Shown: positions 1 through 7,255 of the stretch, in pieces | Layout of the letters: the number at the start of each line of letters is the position of its first letter | Numbering within the stretch: position 1 is the first letter of the stretch | Source: Aeromicrobium sp. IC_218 | GTDB lineage: Bacteria; Actinomycetota; Actinomycetes; Propionibacteriales; Nocardioidaceae | Assembly (NCBI RefSeq): GCF_004336805.1 | Contig: NZ_SJXM01000001.1 | Coordinates: 248,001-312,000, forward strand | Direction: 5' to 3' | DNA: 64,000 bases | Notes under the pieces: model-generated | Databases searched by the model: none | Told to the model about the DNA's origin: nothing | Seen by the model: the letters and a program-made list of their open reading frames with translations, nothing else | Made by a program: the position numbers and the translations under genes

Positions 1-1094
1 AGGTCGGCCGGGTGCTCGGGCGTCTTGCCCTCCCACCAGACCTCCTGGGTCTTCTCGTTGTAGGCGATGTTGGTGAAGATCGCGCCCGTGCCCGCGTCGA
101 CCGAGTGCAGGGCACCGGGGTTGGTGACCTCGTTGGTGTCCTTCGCGACGCCGAAGACGCCGTTCTCGGGGTTCATGCCGTACAGGCGGCCGTCCTCGCC
201 GACCCACAGCCAGGCGATGTCGTCGCCGTAGAACTCGACGTAGTACCGGTCGCCCAGGGCGTCCGGCGCCAGCGTCATGGCCAGGTTCGTCTTGCCCGAC
301 GCGCTCGGGAAGCCGCCACAGATGTGGTACTTCTTCCCGGTCTCCTTGTCGGTAATGCCCAGCAGCATGAACTGCTCGGCCAGGAACTCGCCGGACGCGT
401 AGCCGTCGTAGGCGGCCTGGCGCAGGCCGTGGGCGATCTTGCCGAGCAGCGCGTTGCCGCCGTACGACGAGCCGAAGTGCAGGATCGTGCGCTCGTCGGC
501 GACGGTGACGAAGTACCGCTGGTCGTCCGCGGTGCCGTGGCCGAGCGTCTCCAGGTCGCCCGTCACGTGCACGGCGCGGACGAAGTGGTCCGGCTCCGCC
601 AGCTCGTTGATGTACTTCACGCCCACGCGCGCCATGCGGATCATGTGCAGCACGACGGTGCGCGTGTCGGTGAGCTCCACGCCCGCGGCGTACTTCTCCA
701 GCGGCGAGCCCTGCGGCGCCATCAGGTAGGGGACGACGTACATCGTCTTGCCCTGCGACGCGCCCTTCATCTTGCTCTCGAGCAGCGGCTTCATCTCCGA
801 GGACGGACGCCAGTTGTTGTAGGCGCCGGCGTCGTCGGGGTTGCTCGTGGCCACGATCGTGCGCTCCTCGGAGCGCGCGGTGTCCTTGTGGTAGCTGCGC
901 GAGTAGTACAGGCCCTCGCCCGCCGGCAGCAGCTCGCCGGCGTCCAGCGACTCCTGGACCAGGCGCGCGTCGTCGGACGCGTCGACCACCTCGACCCGCT
1001 CGGCCCCCGTCAGTGCCGCCCAGTACTGCACGTACTCGCGCACGTGCGGATTGGTCAGCCCGGCCTCGTCGAGCACCGACTCCACGTCAGTCAT
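1..1094 (-). CDS. pckG: GTP-dependent phosphoenolpyruvate carboxykinase, partial (C-terminus beyond window)
   Basis: Converts oxaloacetate and GTP to PEP, CO2 and GDP, the entry step of gluconeogenesis, in the cytoplasm. The gene runs off the left edge: 364 of an expected ~600 codons are present, read from the ATG at 1094. Visible are MYVVP (118-122), YGGNALLGK (211-219, substrate lid region), the kinase P-loop GFPSASGKTN (261-270), YGDDIAW (289-295) and NPENGVFGV (308-316). The P-loop has Ser266 where vertebrate and mycobacterial enzymes carry the reactive Cys (SACGKTN). The N-terminus is shorter than in mycobacterial PckG. Divergent from an ArsR-type regulator across a 166-bp gap containing a large palindrome. 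Family assignment is secure. Confidence 0.95.
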   Translation of the reverse strand, partial: MTDVESVLDEAGLTNPHVREYVQYWAALTGAERVEVVDASDDARLVQESLDAGELLPAGEGLYYSRSYHKDTARSEERTIVATSNPDDAGAYNNWRPSSEMKPLLESKMKGASQGKTMYVVPYLMAPQGSPLEKYAAGVELTDTRTVVLHMIRMARVGVKYINELAEPDHFVRAVHVTGDLETLGHGTADDQRYFVTVADERTILHFGSSYGGNALLGKIAHGLRQAAYDGYASGEFLAEQFMLLGITDKETGKKYHICGGFPSASGKTNLAMTLAPDALGDRYYVEFYGDDIAWLWVGEDGRLYGMNPENGVFGVAKDTNEVTNPGALHSVDAGTGAIFTNIAYNEKTQEVWWEGKTPEHPAD

Positions 1095-1129
1095 CGTATT
1101 CTTCCTCTCGCTGCGGTCACGCGAACGCG

Positions 1130-1162
1130 CTTGCACGGTCCTTGATTGAAGAACCGTGCAAG
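1130..1162. promoter_or_regulatory. Large palindrome (candidate operator) between pckG and the arsR-type gene
   Basis: Arms CTTGCACGGTCCTT (1130-1143) and AAGAACCGTGCAAG (1149-1162) pair over 14 positions with one mismatch around the 5-nt centre GATTG. It lies 35 bp upstream of the pckG start and 98 bp upstream of the divergent ArsR-type GTG. Size and symmetry suit a dimeric regulator. The ArsR-type protein encoded alongside is the natural candidate, but that link is an inference. Confidence 0.5.
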
Positions 1163-1260
1163 TGACAGTACCGTCAAGCACTGCCCTGGCAGTCAGGGTG
1201 GCACAGAAGCGGTCTCTCGCAGAGTGGCACAGATCGCACTTCCCTCATGAGGAGCGACCC

Positions 1261-1563
1261 GTGCACGACCCCGAGCACCAGCGGGCAGCGGACTTCTTCC
1301 GCACCCTCGGTCATCCCACCCGGATGCGCATCCTGGAGCTGCTCGCCGTCCGCGACCACGCCGTCCACGAGATGCTCGAGGCGCTCGACGCCGAGCCCAG
1401 CAACCTCTCCCACCAGCTCGCCGTGCTGCGCCGTGCGGGGCTCGTCGCGTCGCGACGCCAGGACGGCGAGGTGGTCTACTCCGCGACCGTCCCGGAGGCC
1501 AGCAAGCTGGTCGCCGCGGCGCGCGCGATCGTCGGGGATCTGTCGGGCCGGGGCCGGGCATGA
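1261..1563 (+). CDS. ArsR-family winged-helix transcriptional regulator
   Basis: A 100-residue single-domain HTH protein. FFRTLGHPTRMRILELL (residues ~11-27) and the recognition-helix segment EPSNLSHQLAVLRRAGLV (~45-62), followed by the wing SRRQDGEVVYSAT, are typical of ArsR/SmtB. No Cys metal-binding motif such as ELCVCDL is present (the equivalent helix reads RDHAVHEML), so it probably does not sense arsenic-type thiol-binding metals at that site. The start is GTG 1261 because GGAG at 1251-1254 lies 6 nt upstream; longer in-frame starts lack an SD. Its stop overlaps the next ATG (ATGA at 1560-1563), so it is translationally coupled to a diguanylate cyclase. It may control itself and pckG through the palindrome at 1130-1162. 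Confidence 0.85.
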   Translation: MHDPEHQRAADFFRTLGHPTRMRILELLAVRDHAVHEMLEALDAEPSNLSHQLAVLRRAGLVASRRQDGEVVYSATVPEASKLVAAARAIVGDLSGRGRA

Positions 1564-2552
1564 GGAACCGGCCGGTCGCCCCGACGACCGACCGTCTGCG
1601 CGAGGCGCCGCAGCTCCCGTTCGTGACCGCCCTGCTGTTCGGCTGCGGTGGCCTGGCGCTGGGCACGAACGTGCTGATCCCCGTCGACGGCACCAACCCG
1701 CCCGAGGTGCTGGGCACGCTCGCCGTGCTGTCGCTCGCCTGCGCGGCCTACGCCGCCGTCCGCGGACCGCGCTTCACCCGGGCCGAGGCGACCGTGCTGC
1801 TCGTCCCGCTCATGGCGGCGGTGACGGTGCTGACCGTGACGACCGACCTGCCCGTCGCGGCGCTCGGCAACGGCCTCGTGCTCCCGGTCGTGGGCGCGTA
1901 CACGGTCTGGTTCGTGCCCGGCCGCCTGCCGCGGACGATCCACCTCGTCGGCGTGGCCACCTGGTTCGTCGCCATCGTGATGCGCGACGAGGGGCTGGCC
2001 GGCCTCGCCGTCACGGTGCTGCTGGAGTCGCTCGTCGCCGTGGAGGTGCTGCGCCGGCTGCGCCGCCGGCTCGAGGCGCTCTCGGTGACGGACGCGCTGA
2101 CCGGCGCCCTCAACCTGCGCGGCGTCCGCGACGAGGCGCAGCGGCTGCTCCGCCGGGCCGGGCGCTACGGCAAGCCGCTGGCCGTCGTCGTGGTCGACCT
2201 GGACGACCTGCGCGTCATCAACAACACGTACGGGCACGCCGCCGGCGACGTCCTGCTGGAGTCGGTCTGCGACCACTGGCGCGGCCACCTGCGCGGCAAC
2301 GACGTGCTCGGCCGCACCGGCGGCGACGAGTTCGTCGTGCTGCTGCCCGACACCGACGAGGACGAGGCCGAGTCGCGCATGGCCGGGCTGCACGAGACGT
2401 CCCCGGCCGGCTGGTCGTGGGGCGTGGCGTCGGCCCAGCCGGGCGACGACTTCAGCAAGGTCCTGGAGCTGGCCGACGAGCGGATGTACACCCGCAAGGC
2501 GCGCCACCACCGCGAGGCAGCGGCCCGCGGGGACGGGGAGACCGGCCGTTAG
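1560..2552 (+). CDS. Membrane diguanylate cyclase (GGDEF domain)
   Basis: Makes cyclic di-GMP from two GTP at the membrane. About six hydrophobic segments occupy residues ~15-165, then a short linker leads to a GGDEF domain (~172-325). The active site GGDEF is intact (RTGGDEFVVLLPD). The allosteric I-site RxxD is present as RGND exactly five residues before it, so product feedback inhibition is expected. No EAL domain. It shares an operon with the ArsR-type regulator by a 4-nt overlap, an unusual pairing. The membrane region may sense an unknown signal. A PilZ-type c-di-GMP receptor is encoded at 30900-31565. Confidence 0.92.
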   Translation: MRNRPVAPTTDRLREAPQLPFVTALLFGCGGLALGTNVLIPVDGTNPPEVLGTLAVLSLACAAYAAVRGPRFTRAEATVLLVPLMAAVTVLTVTTDLPVAALGNGLVLPVVGAYTVWFVPGRLPRTIHLVGVATWFVAIVMRDEGLAGLAVTVLLESLVAVEVLRRLRRRLEALSVTDALTGALNLRGVRDEAQRLLRRAGRYGKPLAVVVVDLDDLRVINNTYGHAAGDVLLESVCDHWRGHLRGNDVLGRTGGDEFVVLLPDTDEDEAESRMAGLHETSPAGWSWGVASAQPGDDFSKVLELADERMYTRKARHHREAAARGDGETGR

Positions 2553-2586
2553 CATGGCGGCACTCCGCCGACCCTGAGGAGACGCC

Positions 2587-4074
2587 GTGCACGAGGTCGC
2601 GCTCGACGTGGTGCTCCTGGTGGGGTCGGCCGTCCTGATCCTGGCCATCGTCGCGGTGCGGTTCTCCCACCGGCTCGGCCTGCCCAGCCTCCTGGTCTAC
2701 CTCGGCATCGGCCTGCTGCTCGACGAGACCGGCCTCTACGGCCACTTCCACGACGCCGACCTGGCCCTCGCCCTCGGGCTCGCCGCCCTGGTGCTGATCC
2801 TGGCCGAGGGCGGTCTCACGACCCGCTGGGAGCACGTCCGCCCGGCGATGGGCCTGGGCCTCCTGCTGGCGACGCTCGGCGTGACCGTCAGCGTGCTCGT
2901 CGTGGCCCTGGCCGCCCACCACCTGCTCGGGCTCGACTGGCAGCTCGCCCTCCTGCTCGCCGCCGTCGCCAGCCCGACGGACGCGGCCGCGGTGTTCTCG
3001 GTGCTGCGCTCGGTGCCGCTCCGCTCCCGCGTCGCGGGCGTGCTCGAGGCCGAGTCGGGCCTGAACGACGCCCCCATCGTCGTCCTCGTCGTGGCGCTGT
3101 CGGCCGGCGACCTCGCCGACCAGCCGGCGCTGCTCACCGGGGCGATCATCGCCGGCGAGCTCGTGCTGGGCGCCGTGCTCGGCCTGGCGGTCGGCTGGGC
3201 CGGCGGACGGCTGCTGCGTGGCATCGCCCTGCCGTCGTCGGGCCTCTACCCGCTGGCCGTGCTGGCCTTCACCGTCATGGCGTACGGGCTGGCCGCGTCG
3301 GTGCACGGCAGCGGGTTCGCCGCGGTCTACGTCGCCGCGCTCGTGCTGGGCAACACCGAGCTCCCGCACCGGGCGGCGACCCGGTCGTTCGCCGAGGGCG
3401 TGGGCTGGCTCGCCCAGATCGGCCTGTTCGTCATGCTCGGCCTGCTCGCCGACCCGCTCACCATCGAGTGGTGGCACGCCGGCACGGCGCTGGGGGCGTG
3501 GGCGATCCTGACCTTCGTGGCGCGGCCGCTCTCGGTGGCGGTGTGCGCGGTGTGGTTCCGGCGGCCGGTGGGTGAGCAGCTGTTCGTGTCGTGGGCCGGC
3601 CTGCGCGGCGCCGTGCCGGTCATCCTGGCCACCATCCCGCTCGCGGCGGACGTCCCGGGCGCGCACGACCTGTTCAACATCGTGCTGGTCTTCGTCATCG
3701 GGTCGACGCTCGCCCAGGCGCTCCCGCTGGGCTGGATGGCCGCCCGGGCGGGGGTGCTGGACGACGGCGCGCGCGACATGGACGTGGAGGCCGCGCCGCT
3801 GGAGCGGATCTCGGCTGACCTGCTGCTGGTGCACGTGCCGGCCGGCTCGCGCCTGGCCGGCGTCGAGATCGGCGAGCTGCGCCTGCCGGTCGGGGCCAGC
3901 GTCACCCTCGTGGTGCGCGACGGCGAGAGCGTGGTGCCGCACCGCACGACCCGGATCCGGGTCGAGGACGACATGCTCGTGGTGGTGCCGCGACGGCTGC
4001 GGCTGCGCACGGAGGCCCGGCTGCGGGCGGTGGCCCGCCACGGCCGCCTGGCCGGGTGGGACCCGGAGGACTGA
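2587..4074 (+). CDS. CPA-family K+(Na+)/H+ antiporter with C-terminal TrkA_C (RCK-C) domain
   Basis: Cation/proton antiporter resembling NhaP2/CvrA (495 residues). Residues 1-390 hold 11-13 membrane segments with the antiporter signature SPTDAAAVFSVL (~138-149) and AESGLNDAPIVVLV (~157-170, containing the conserved ND pair). Residues ~400-485 form a TrkA_C ligand domain (VGASVTLVVRDGES, EDDMLVVVPR), usually a regulatory nucleotide- or ion-binding module. Starts at GTG 2587 with AGGAG 7 nt upstream. TAGCAT at 2551-2556 could be a -10 element. Likely works in potassium/pH homeostasis. The ion is not deducible from the sequence. Confidence 0.9.
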   Translation: MHEVALDVVLLVGSAVLILAIVAVRFSHRLGLPSLLVYLGIGLLLDETGLYGHFHDADLALALGLAALVLILAEGGLTTRWEHVRPAMGLGLLLATLGVTVSVLVVALAAHHLLGLDWQLALLLAAVASPTDAAAVFSVLRSVPLRSRVAGVLEAESGLNDAPIVVLVVALSAGDLADQPALLTGAIIAGELVLGAVLGLAVGWAGGRLLRGIALPSSGLYPLAVLAFTVMAYGLAASVHGSGFAAVYVAALVLGNTELPHRAATRSFAEGVGWLAQIGLFVMLGLLADPLTIEWWHAGTALGAWAILTFVARPLSVAVCAVWFRRPVGEQLFVSWAGLRGAVPVILATIPLAADVPGAHDLFNIVLVFVIGSTLAQALPLGWMAARAGVLDDGARDMDVEAAPLERISADLLLVHVPAGSRLAGVEIGELRLPVGASVTLVVRDGESVVPHRTTRIRVEDDMLVVVPRRLRLRTEARLRAVARHGRLAGWDPED

Positions 4075-4605
4075 CTACTCGACCGCGGACTCGTTGGGCA
4101 CGCACACGGTGACGTCCTGCGTCGCGGTGACGGCCGGCTGGGCCCGCTTGAGCCCGGCGTAGTCCTGTCCGACGACGACCGTGACGCCGCCCGCGGGCAG
4201 CGCCGCGCCGACCGGCGGCTTCTCGATGCGCACCTTGCCGCGCAGCTGCTGGGCGACGAGCTTGACCATGTCGTCGTTCGCGTCCGGCGCCAGGATCGTC
4301 ACGCGCTCGACCTTCACGCCCTCGGGGGCGTTGCCGACGCTGCCGGCCAGGAACCCGCGTCGCTGCAGCTGCAGCGACGCCCGGTTGGCCAGGCCGCTCT
4401 TCTGGCTGGCGTTGCGCACGTGCACCGTCACCAGGTTCGAGGTCAGCTTCTCGCCCCGCTTCACCACGGTGTCGGTGCACGTGGGGCCCTCGACGGTGGT
4501 GTCGGCGTCCGCGAGGAGCAGCGTCGCGCCGTAGGCGGCGCCGCCGACCAGCACGACGGCGGCGAGGACGAGGGTGAGGGCGGACGTGATGCGGCGTCGG
4601 CTCAC
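4075..4605 (-). CDS. LytR C-terminal-domain protein, membrane-anchored
   Basis: A 176-residue protein: one N-terminal membrane anchor (~9-31), then an extracytoplasmic LytR_C-type domain (NLVTVHVRNASQKSGLANR with the following QRRGF, and a repeat near VTILAPDANDD). LytR_C domains occur in actinobacterial wall proteins with no catalytic function assigned. GTG at 4605 is chosen because AGGAGG lies 8-13 nt upstream and it overlaps the preceding gene's stop as GTGA. The longer open frame further upstream overlaps that gene. Co-transcribed with the VapB-like gene at 4602-4907, a pairing I recall as recurrent in actinobacteria (memory, not a search). Confidence 0.8.
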   Translation of the reverse strand: MSRRRITSALTLVLAAVVLVGGAAYGATLLLADADTTVEGPTCTDTVVKRGEKLTSNLVTVHVRNASQKSGLANRASLQLQRRGFLAGSVGNAPEGVKVERVTILAPDANDDMVKLVAQQLRGKVRIEKPPVGAALPAGGVTVVVGQDYAGLKRAQPAVTATQDVTVCVPNESAVE

Positions 4606-4907
4606 GCGGAGGCCTCCTGGAGGTCGTGGACGCGGGCGTGCAGCATCGTCCGCTGCTGGAGGGCGGCGCGCAGCGCGCGGTGCAGGCCGTCCTCGAGGTA
4701 GAGCTCGCCGCGCCAGCGCACGACGTGGGCGAACAGGTCGCCGAAGTAGGTGGAGTCCTCGTCGAGCAGGGTCTCGAGGTCGAGCTCGGTCTTGGTGGCC
4801 ACCAGCTCGTCCAGGCGCACCTGGGTCGGCGGCACGTCGGCCCACTGGGCCGCGGTCAAGCCGTGGTCCGGGTAGGGACGCCCGGGGTTCACGCGCTTGA
4901 AGATCAC
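4602..4907 (-). CDS. VapB-like/conserved actinobacterial 101-aa protein (no toxin partner)
   Basis: Begins MIFKRVNPGRPYPDHG and contains VRLDELVATKTELDLETLL, EDSTYFGDLFAHVV and LYLEDGLHRALRAALQQR. Automated pipelines often label this conserved family a type II antitoxin of the VapB type. Here no PIN-domain toxin lies next to it; the downstream partner, overlapping by 4 nt (GTGA), is a LytR_C membrane protein. The antitoxin label is therefore doubtful and a role linked to the envelope partner is as likely. Charged and soluble, no membrane segment. Transcribed away from the antiporter and towards it convergently with the LytR_C gene. Confidence 0.75.
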   Translation of the reverse strand: MIFKRVNPGRPYPDHGLTAAQWADVPPTQVRLDELVATKTELDLETLLDEDSTYFGDLFAHVVRWRGELYLEDGLHRALRAALQQRTMLHARVHDLQEASA

Positions 4908-4959
4908 GGCGTCAGTCTAGACAGGTGCTGCCGCGCGGGACCGGACGCCGAGCCGCGCG

Positions 4960-5919
4960 TCAGGGGAGCAGGACGATCTTCCCGGTCGCGCGGCGCTCGT
5001 CGATGTCGTGCAGGGCCTTCGCCACGTCGTCCAGCGGGTAGGTCGCGCCGACCACGGGAGCGAGCGCGCCGGACTCCAGGTGCGGCAGCATCGCGTCCCA
5101 CTCGCGGCGGACGTGGCCCGGACGGCCCAGGACGTACGCGCCCCAGCCGACGCCGGTGACCTCGATGTTGTTGAGCAGCAGCCGGTTGACCTTGACCTCG
5201 GGGATCGAGCCGCCGGTGAACCCGATGACGAGCAGGCGCCCGTCCTCGCGCAGGCAGCGCAGCGAGTCGGTGAACCGGTCGCCGCCCACGGGGTCCACGA
5301 CGAGGTCGACGCCGCCGCGCTCCTTGACCGCGTCGCGGAAGCCGTCGACCAGCACGTACGCGTCGGCGCCGGCGGCGAGGGCGACCTCGCCCTTCTCGTC
5401 GGTGGAGACGACCGCCACGACGTCCGAGGCGCCGAACGCCTTCGCGACCTGGATGGAGGCCGTGCCGATGCCGCCCGCGGCGCCGTGCACGAGCACGCGC
5501 TCGCCCGCGGCGAGGCGTCCGCGCTCGACCAGCGCGAAGTACGCCGTGCCGTAGTTGAAGATGACCGACGCGCCCTGCTCGAAGCTCATCGAGTCCGGCA
5601 GCGGGAAGACCAGGTCGGCGGGTGCGGCGACCTGCTCGGCGAAGCCGCCGAGCAGCGGCAGCGCGGCGACGCGGTCACCGACCGTCAGGCCCGAGCCCTC
5701 GGGGGCGCTGGCCACGACGCCCGCGACCTCGGCGCCCGGGACGAACGGGAGGTCGGGCTTCATCTGGTACTGCCCGCGGGTCAGCAGCACCTCGGGGAAG
5801 GCGACGCCCGCGGCGCGCACGTCGATCAGCACCTGACCGTCCGCGACGGTGGGGGCGGGAACGTCCGCGACGACGACGTCGTCGGGACCGGTGAGCGAGG
5901 TGATCTGGACGGCACGCAT
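4960..5919 (-). CDS. NADPH:quinone oxidoreductase (MDR superfamily)
   Basis: Medium-chain dehydrogenase/reductase of the QOR type, 319 residues. It has the GroES-like N-domain (FVPGAEVAGVV ~59-69), and a nucleotide-binding fold with VLVHGAAGGIGTASIQVAKAFGA (around 138-160), where the AAGGIG loop is typical of NADPH-dependent quinone reductases. The zinc-ligand Cys/His residues of alcohol dehydrogenases are not evident. Likely reduces quinones or alkenals in the cytoplasm. Transcribed divergently from a TetR regulator (106-bp gap with a possible operator), which suggests local repression. Confidence 0.9.
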   Translation of the reverse strand: MRAVQITSLTGPDDVVVADVPAPTVADGQVLIDVRAAGVAFPEVLLTRGQYQMKPDLPFVPGAEVAGVVASAPEGSGLTVGDRVAALPLLGGFAEQVAAPADLVFPLPDSMSFEQGASVIFNYGTAYFALVERGRLAAGERVLVHGAAGGIGTASIQVAKAFGASDVVAVVSTDEKGEVALAAGADAYVLVDGFRDAVKERGGVDLVVDPVGGDRFTDSLRCLREDGRLLVIGFTGGSIPEVKVNRLLLNNIEVTGVGWGAYVLGRPGHVRREWDAMLPHLESGALAPVVGATYPLDDVAKALHDIDERRATGKIVLLP

Positions 5920-5942
5920 GTCGGGAGCCTAGAGCAGACAGG

Positions 5943-5956
5943 TGAGCAATCGCTTA
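5943..5956. promoter_or_regulatory. Imperfect palindrome, candidate TetR operator
   Basis: TGAGCAATCGCTTA matches its own reverse complement at 10 of 14 positions (5 of 7 pairs). It sits in the 106-bp gap between the quinone oxidoreductase and the divergent TetR gene, 24 bp from the former's ATG. Position and half-site style fit a TetR-family operator. The evidence is weak without binding data. Confidence 0.35.
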
Positions 5957-6025
5957 GTCCGCCGCCCACCGGTTCCGGATACCGGCGGTACGGGGAATAC
6001 TGCTCGCAGACGACCAGGAGGCTCC

Positions 6026-6652
6026 GTGGCCGAGACCGCATCCCAGACCGCCCGCAGCCGTGCCGCCCGGCAGGCCGAGACCCGGCGGCGGCTCATCGAC
6101 GTCGCCCGCCGGATGTTCCTCGACGACGGGTACGCCGCCACGTCGCTGGACAAGGTGGCGGTCGAGGCCGGCTACTCCAAGGGCGCGGTCTACTCCAACT
6201 TCTCCGGCAAGGAGGAGCTGTGCCTGGCGGTGCTGGACTCCCTGCACGAGCGCCAGGTCGAGGGCGTGGTCTCGGCGTTCAGCGGCGAGGGCGACCTCGA
6301 CTCGCGCATCGACGCCTTCGCCCGGTGGGCCCGGGCCAACGTCGGACGTCCGCGGGCCATGGCCCTGGAGGTCGAGCTGGCGGTCGCGGCCCGGCACAGC
6401 GCGTACGTGGCCGAGGAGCTGCGGCGGCGCCACCGCGAGATCCGCACGGCGACGGCCGGCCTCATCCGGGCCGTCGTCGAGGGGGAGGGGCTGCGGCTGT
6501 CCTACTCCTACGAGGAGGCGGCCACCGTGCTGCTCAGCCTGGGCGTCGGCCTGGGCGCCCTGCGCTCGATCGACTACGAGGTGGACGTGGAGCTGTTCGG
6601 CACCGCGATGCGCGCCCTGCTCGCCGGCGCGACCCGGCCGCAGGACGACTGA
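6026..6652 (+). CDS. TetR/AcrR-family transcriptional repressor
   Basis: 208 residues. The N-terminal HTH includes RRRLIDVARRMFLDDGYAAT and the recognition part VAVEAGYSKGAVYSNFSGKEEL (about residues 18-60), diagnostic for TetR. The C-terminal ligand domain is not assignable. GTG 6026 is preferred over an in-frame start at 5942 because AGGAGG (6016-6021) lies 4 nt upstream and the upstream residues do not look coding. Probably represses the divergent quinone oxidoreductase and itself. Ends at a bidirectional terminator shared with ppa. Confidence 0.88.
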   Translation: MAETASQTARSRAARQAETRRRLIDVARRMFLDDGYAATSLDKVAVEAGYSKGAVYSNFSGKEELCLAVLDSLHERQVEGVVSAFSGEGDLDSRIDAFARWARANVGRPRAMALEVELAVAARHSAYVAEELRRRHREIRTATAGLIRAVVEGEGLRLSYSYEEAATVLLSLGVGLGALRSIDYEVDVELFGTAMRALLAGATRPQDD

Positions 6653-6682
6653 CGGGCCGCCCCCGGGTGGGGACGGCCCGTC
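6651..6682. terminator. Bidirectional hairpin terminator between tetR and ppa
   Basis: GACGGGCCG plus a C-run (6651-6664) pairs with GGGG-A-CGGCCCGTC (6669-6682), with one bulged A and a short loop. It begins at the TetR stop codon and precedes the convergent ppa stop by about 20 bp. Confidence 0.7.
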
Positions 6683-6701
6683 GTCGACGGATCAGCGGGG
6701 C

Positions 6702-7193
6702 TCAGTAGCCGCCGTTGTCCTTGAAGCGCTGGAACGAGGCCTCGATCTCGACCTCGGCGGCCGCGCGGCCGACCCACGAGGCACCCTCGACCGACTTGCC
6801 GGGCTCGAGGTCCTTGTAGACCTCGAAGAAGTGCTGGATCTCGAGACGGTCGAACTCCGGCACGTGGTGGATGTCGCGCATGTGCTCGTGGCGCGGGTCC
6901 GTCGCGGGGACGCACAGGACCTTGTCGTCGCCGCCGGCCTCGTCGGTCATGCGGAACATGCCGATCGCGCGGCAGGTGATGACGCAGCCGGGGAACGTGG
7001 GGACGTCGAGCAGGACGAGCGCGTCCAGCGGGTCGCCGTCCTGGCCGAGCGTGTCGTCGATGAAGCCGTAGTCCGCGGGGTACTGCGTCGCGGTGAAGAG
7101 CGTCCGGTCGAGGCGGATGCGGTGGGTCTTGTGGTCCACCTCGTACTTGTTGCGGTTCCCCTTGGGGATCTCCACGGTGACGTCGAAAATCAC
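6702..7193 (-). CDS. ppa: Inorganic pyrophosphatase (family I, soluble)
   Basis: Hydrolyses pyrophosphate to two phosphates, pulling biosynthetic reactions forward in the cytoplasm. Length (163 residues) matches bacterial family I enzymes. Diagnostic stretches: [13 protein letters not shown] (8-20), [24 protein letters not shown] (about 38-61, containing the DGDPLD metal-binding aspartates), and [17 protein letters not shown] near the C-terminus. Starts at ATG 7193, 62 bp from the divergent D-Ala-D-Ala carboxypeptidase. The identification is secure. Confidence 0.97.
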   Translation of the reverse strand: MIFDVTVEIPKGNRNKYEVDHKTHRIRLDRTLFTATQYPADYGFIDDTLGQDGDPLDALVLLDVPTFPGCVITCRAIGMFRMTDEAGGDDKVLCVPATDPRHEHMRDIHHVPEFDRLEIQHFFEVYKDLEPGKSVEGASWVGRAAAEVEIEASFQRFKDNGGY

Positions 7194-7242
7194 GGTTCCT
7201 CCGGCAAAGACGGGCTGAGACAGAGGGCCATCGTCCCACAGA

Positions 7243-7248
7243 TACCCT
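7243..7248 (+). promoter_or_regulatory. -10 element (leaderless type) for the D-Ala-D-Ala carboxypeptidase
   Basis: TACCCT fits TANNNT and ends 7 nt before the ATG at 7256, with no Shine-Dalgarno between. This is the usual geometry of an actinobacterial leaderless start. No convincing -35 was seen. Confidence 0.4.
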
Positions 7249-7255
7249 CGGGGGC

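Noticed and set aside
12-1145. Long forward open frame opposite pckG
   Set aside because: It is the antisense shadow of the carboxykinase; the reverse strand gives a clear PckG with all motifs, while the forward product is a Val/Arg/Ala-rich sequence with no domain.
4602-4907. Type II toxin-antitoxin module
   Set aside because: No toxin gene adjoins it; the partner gene encodes a LytR_C membrane protein.
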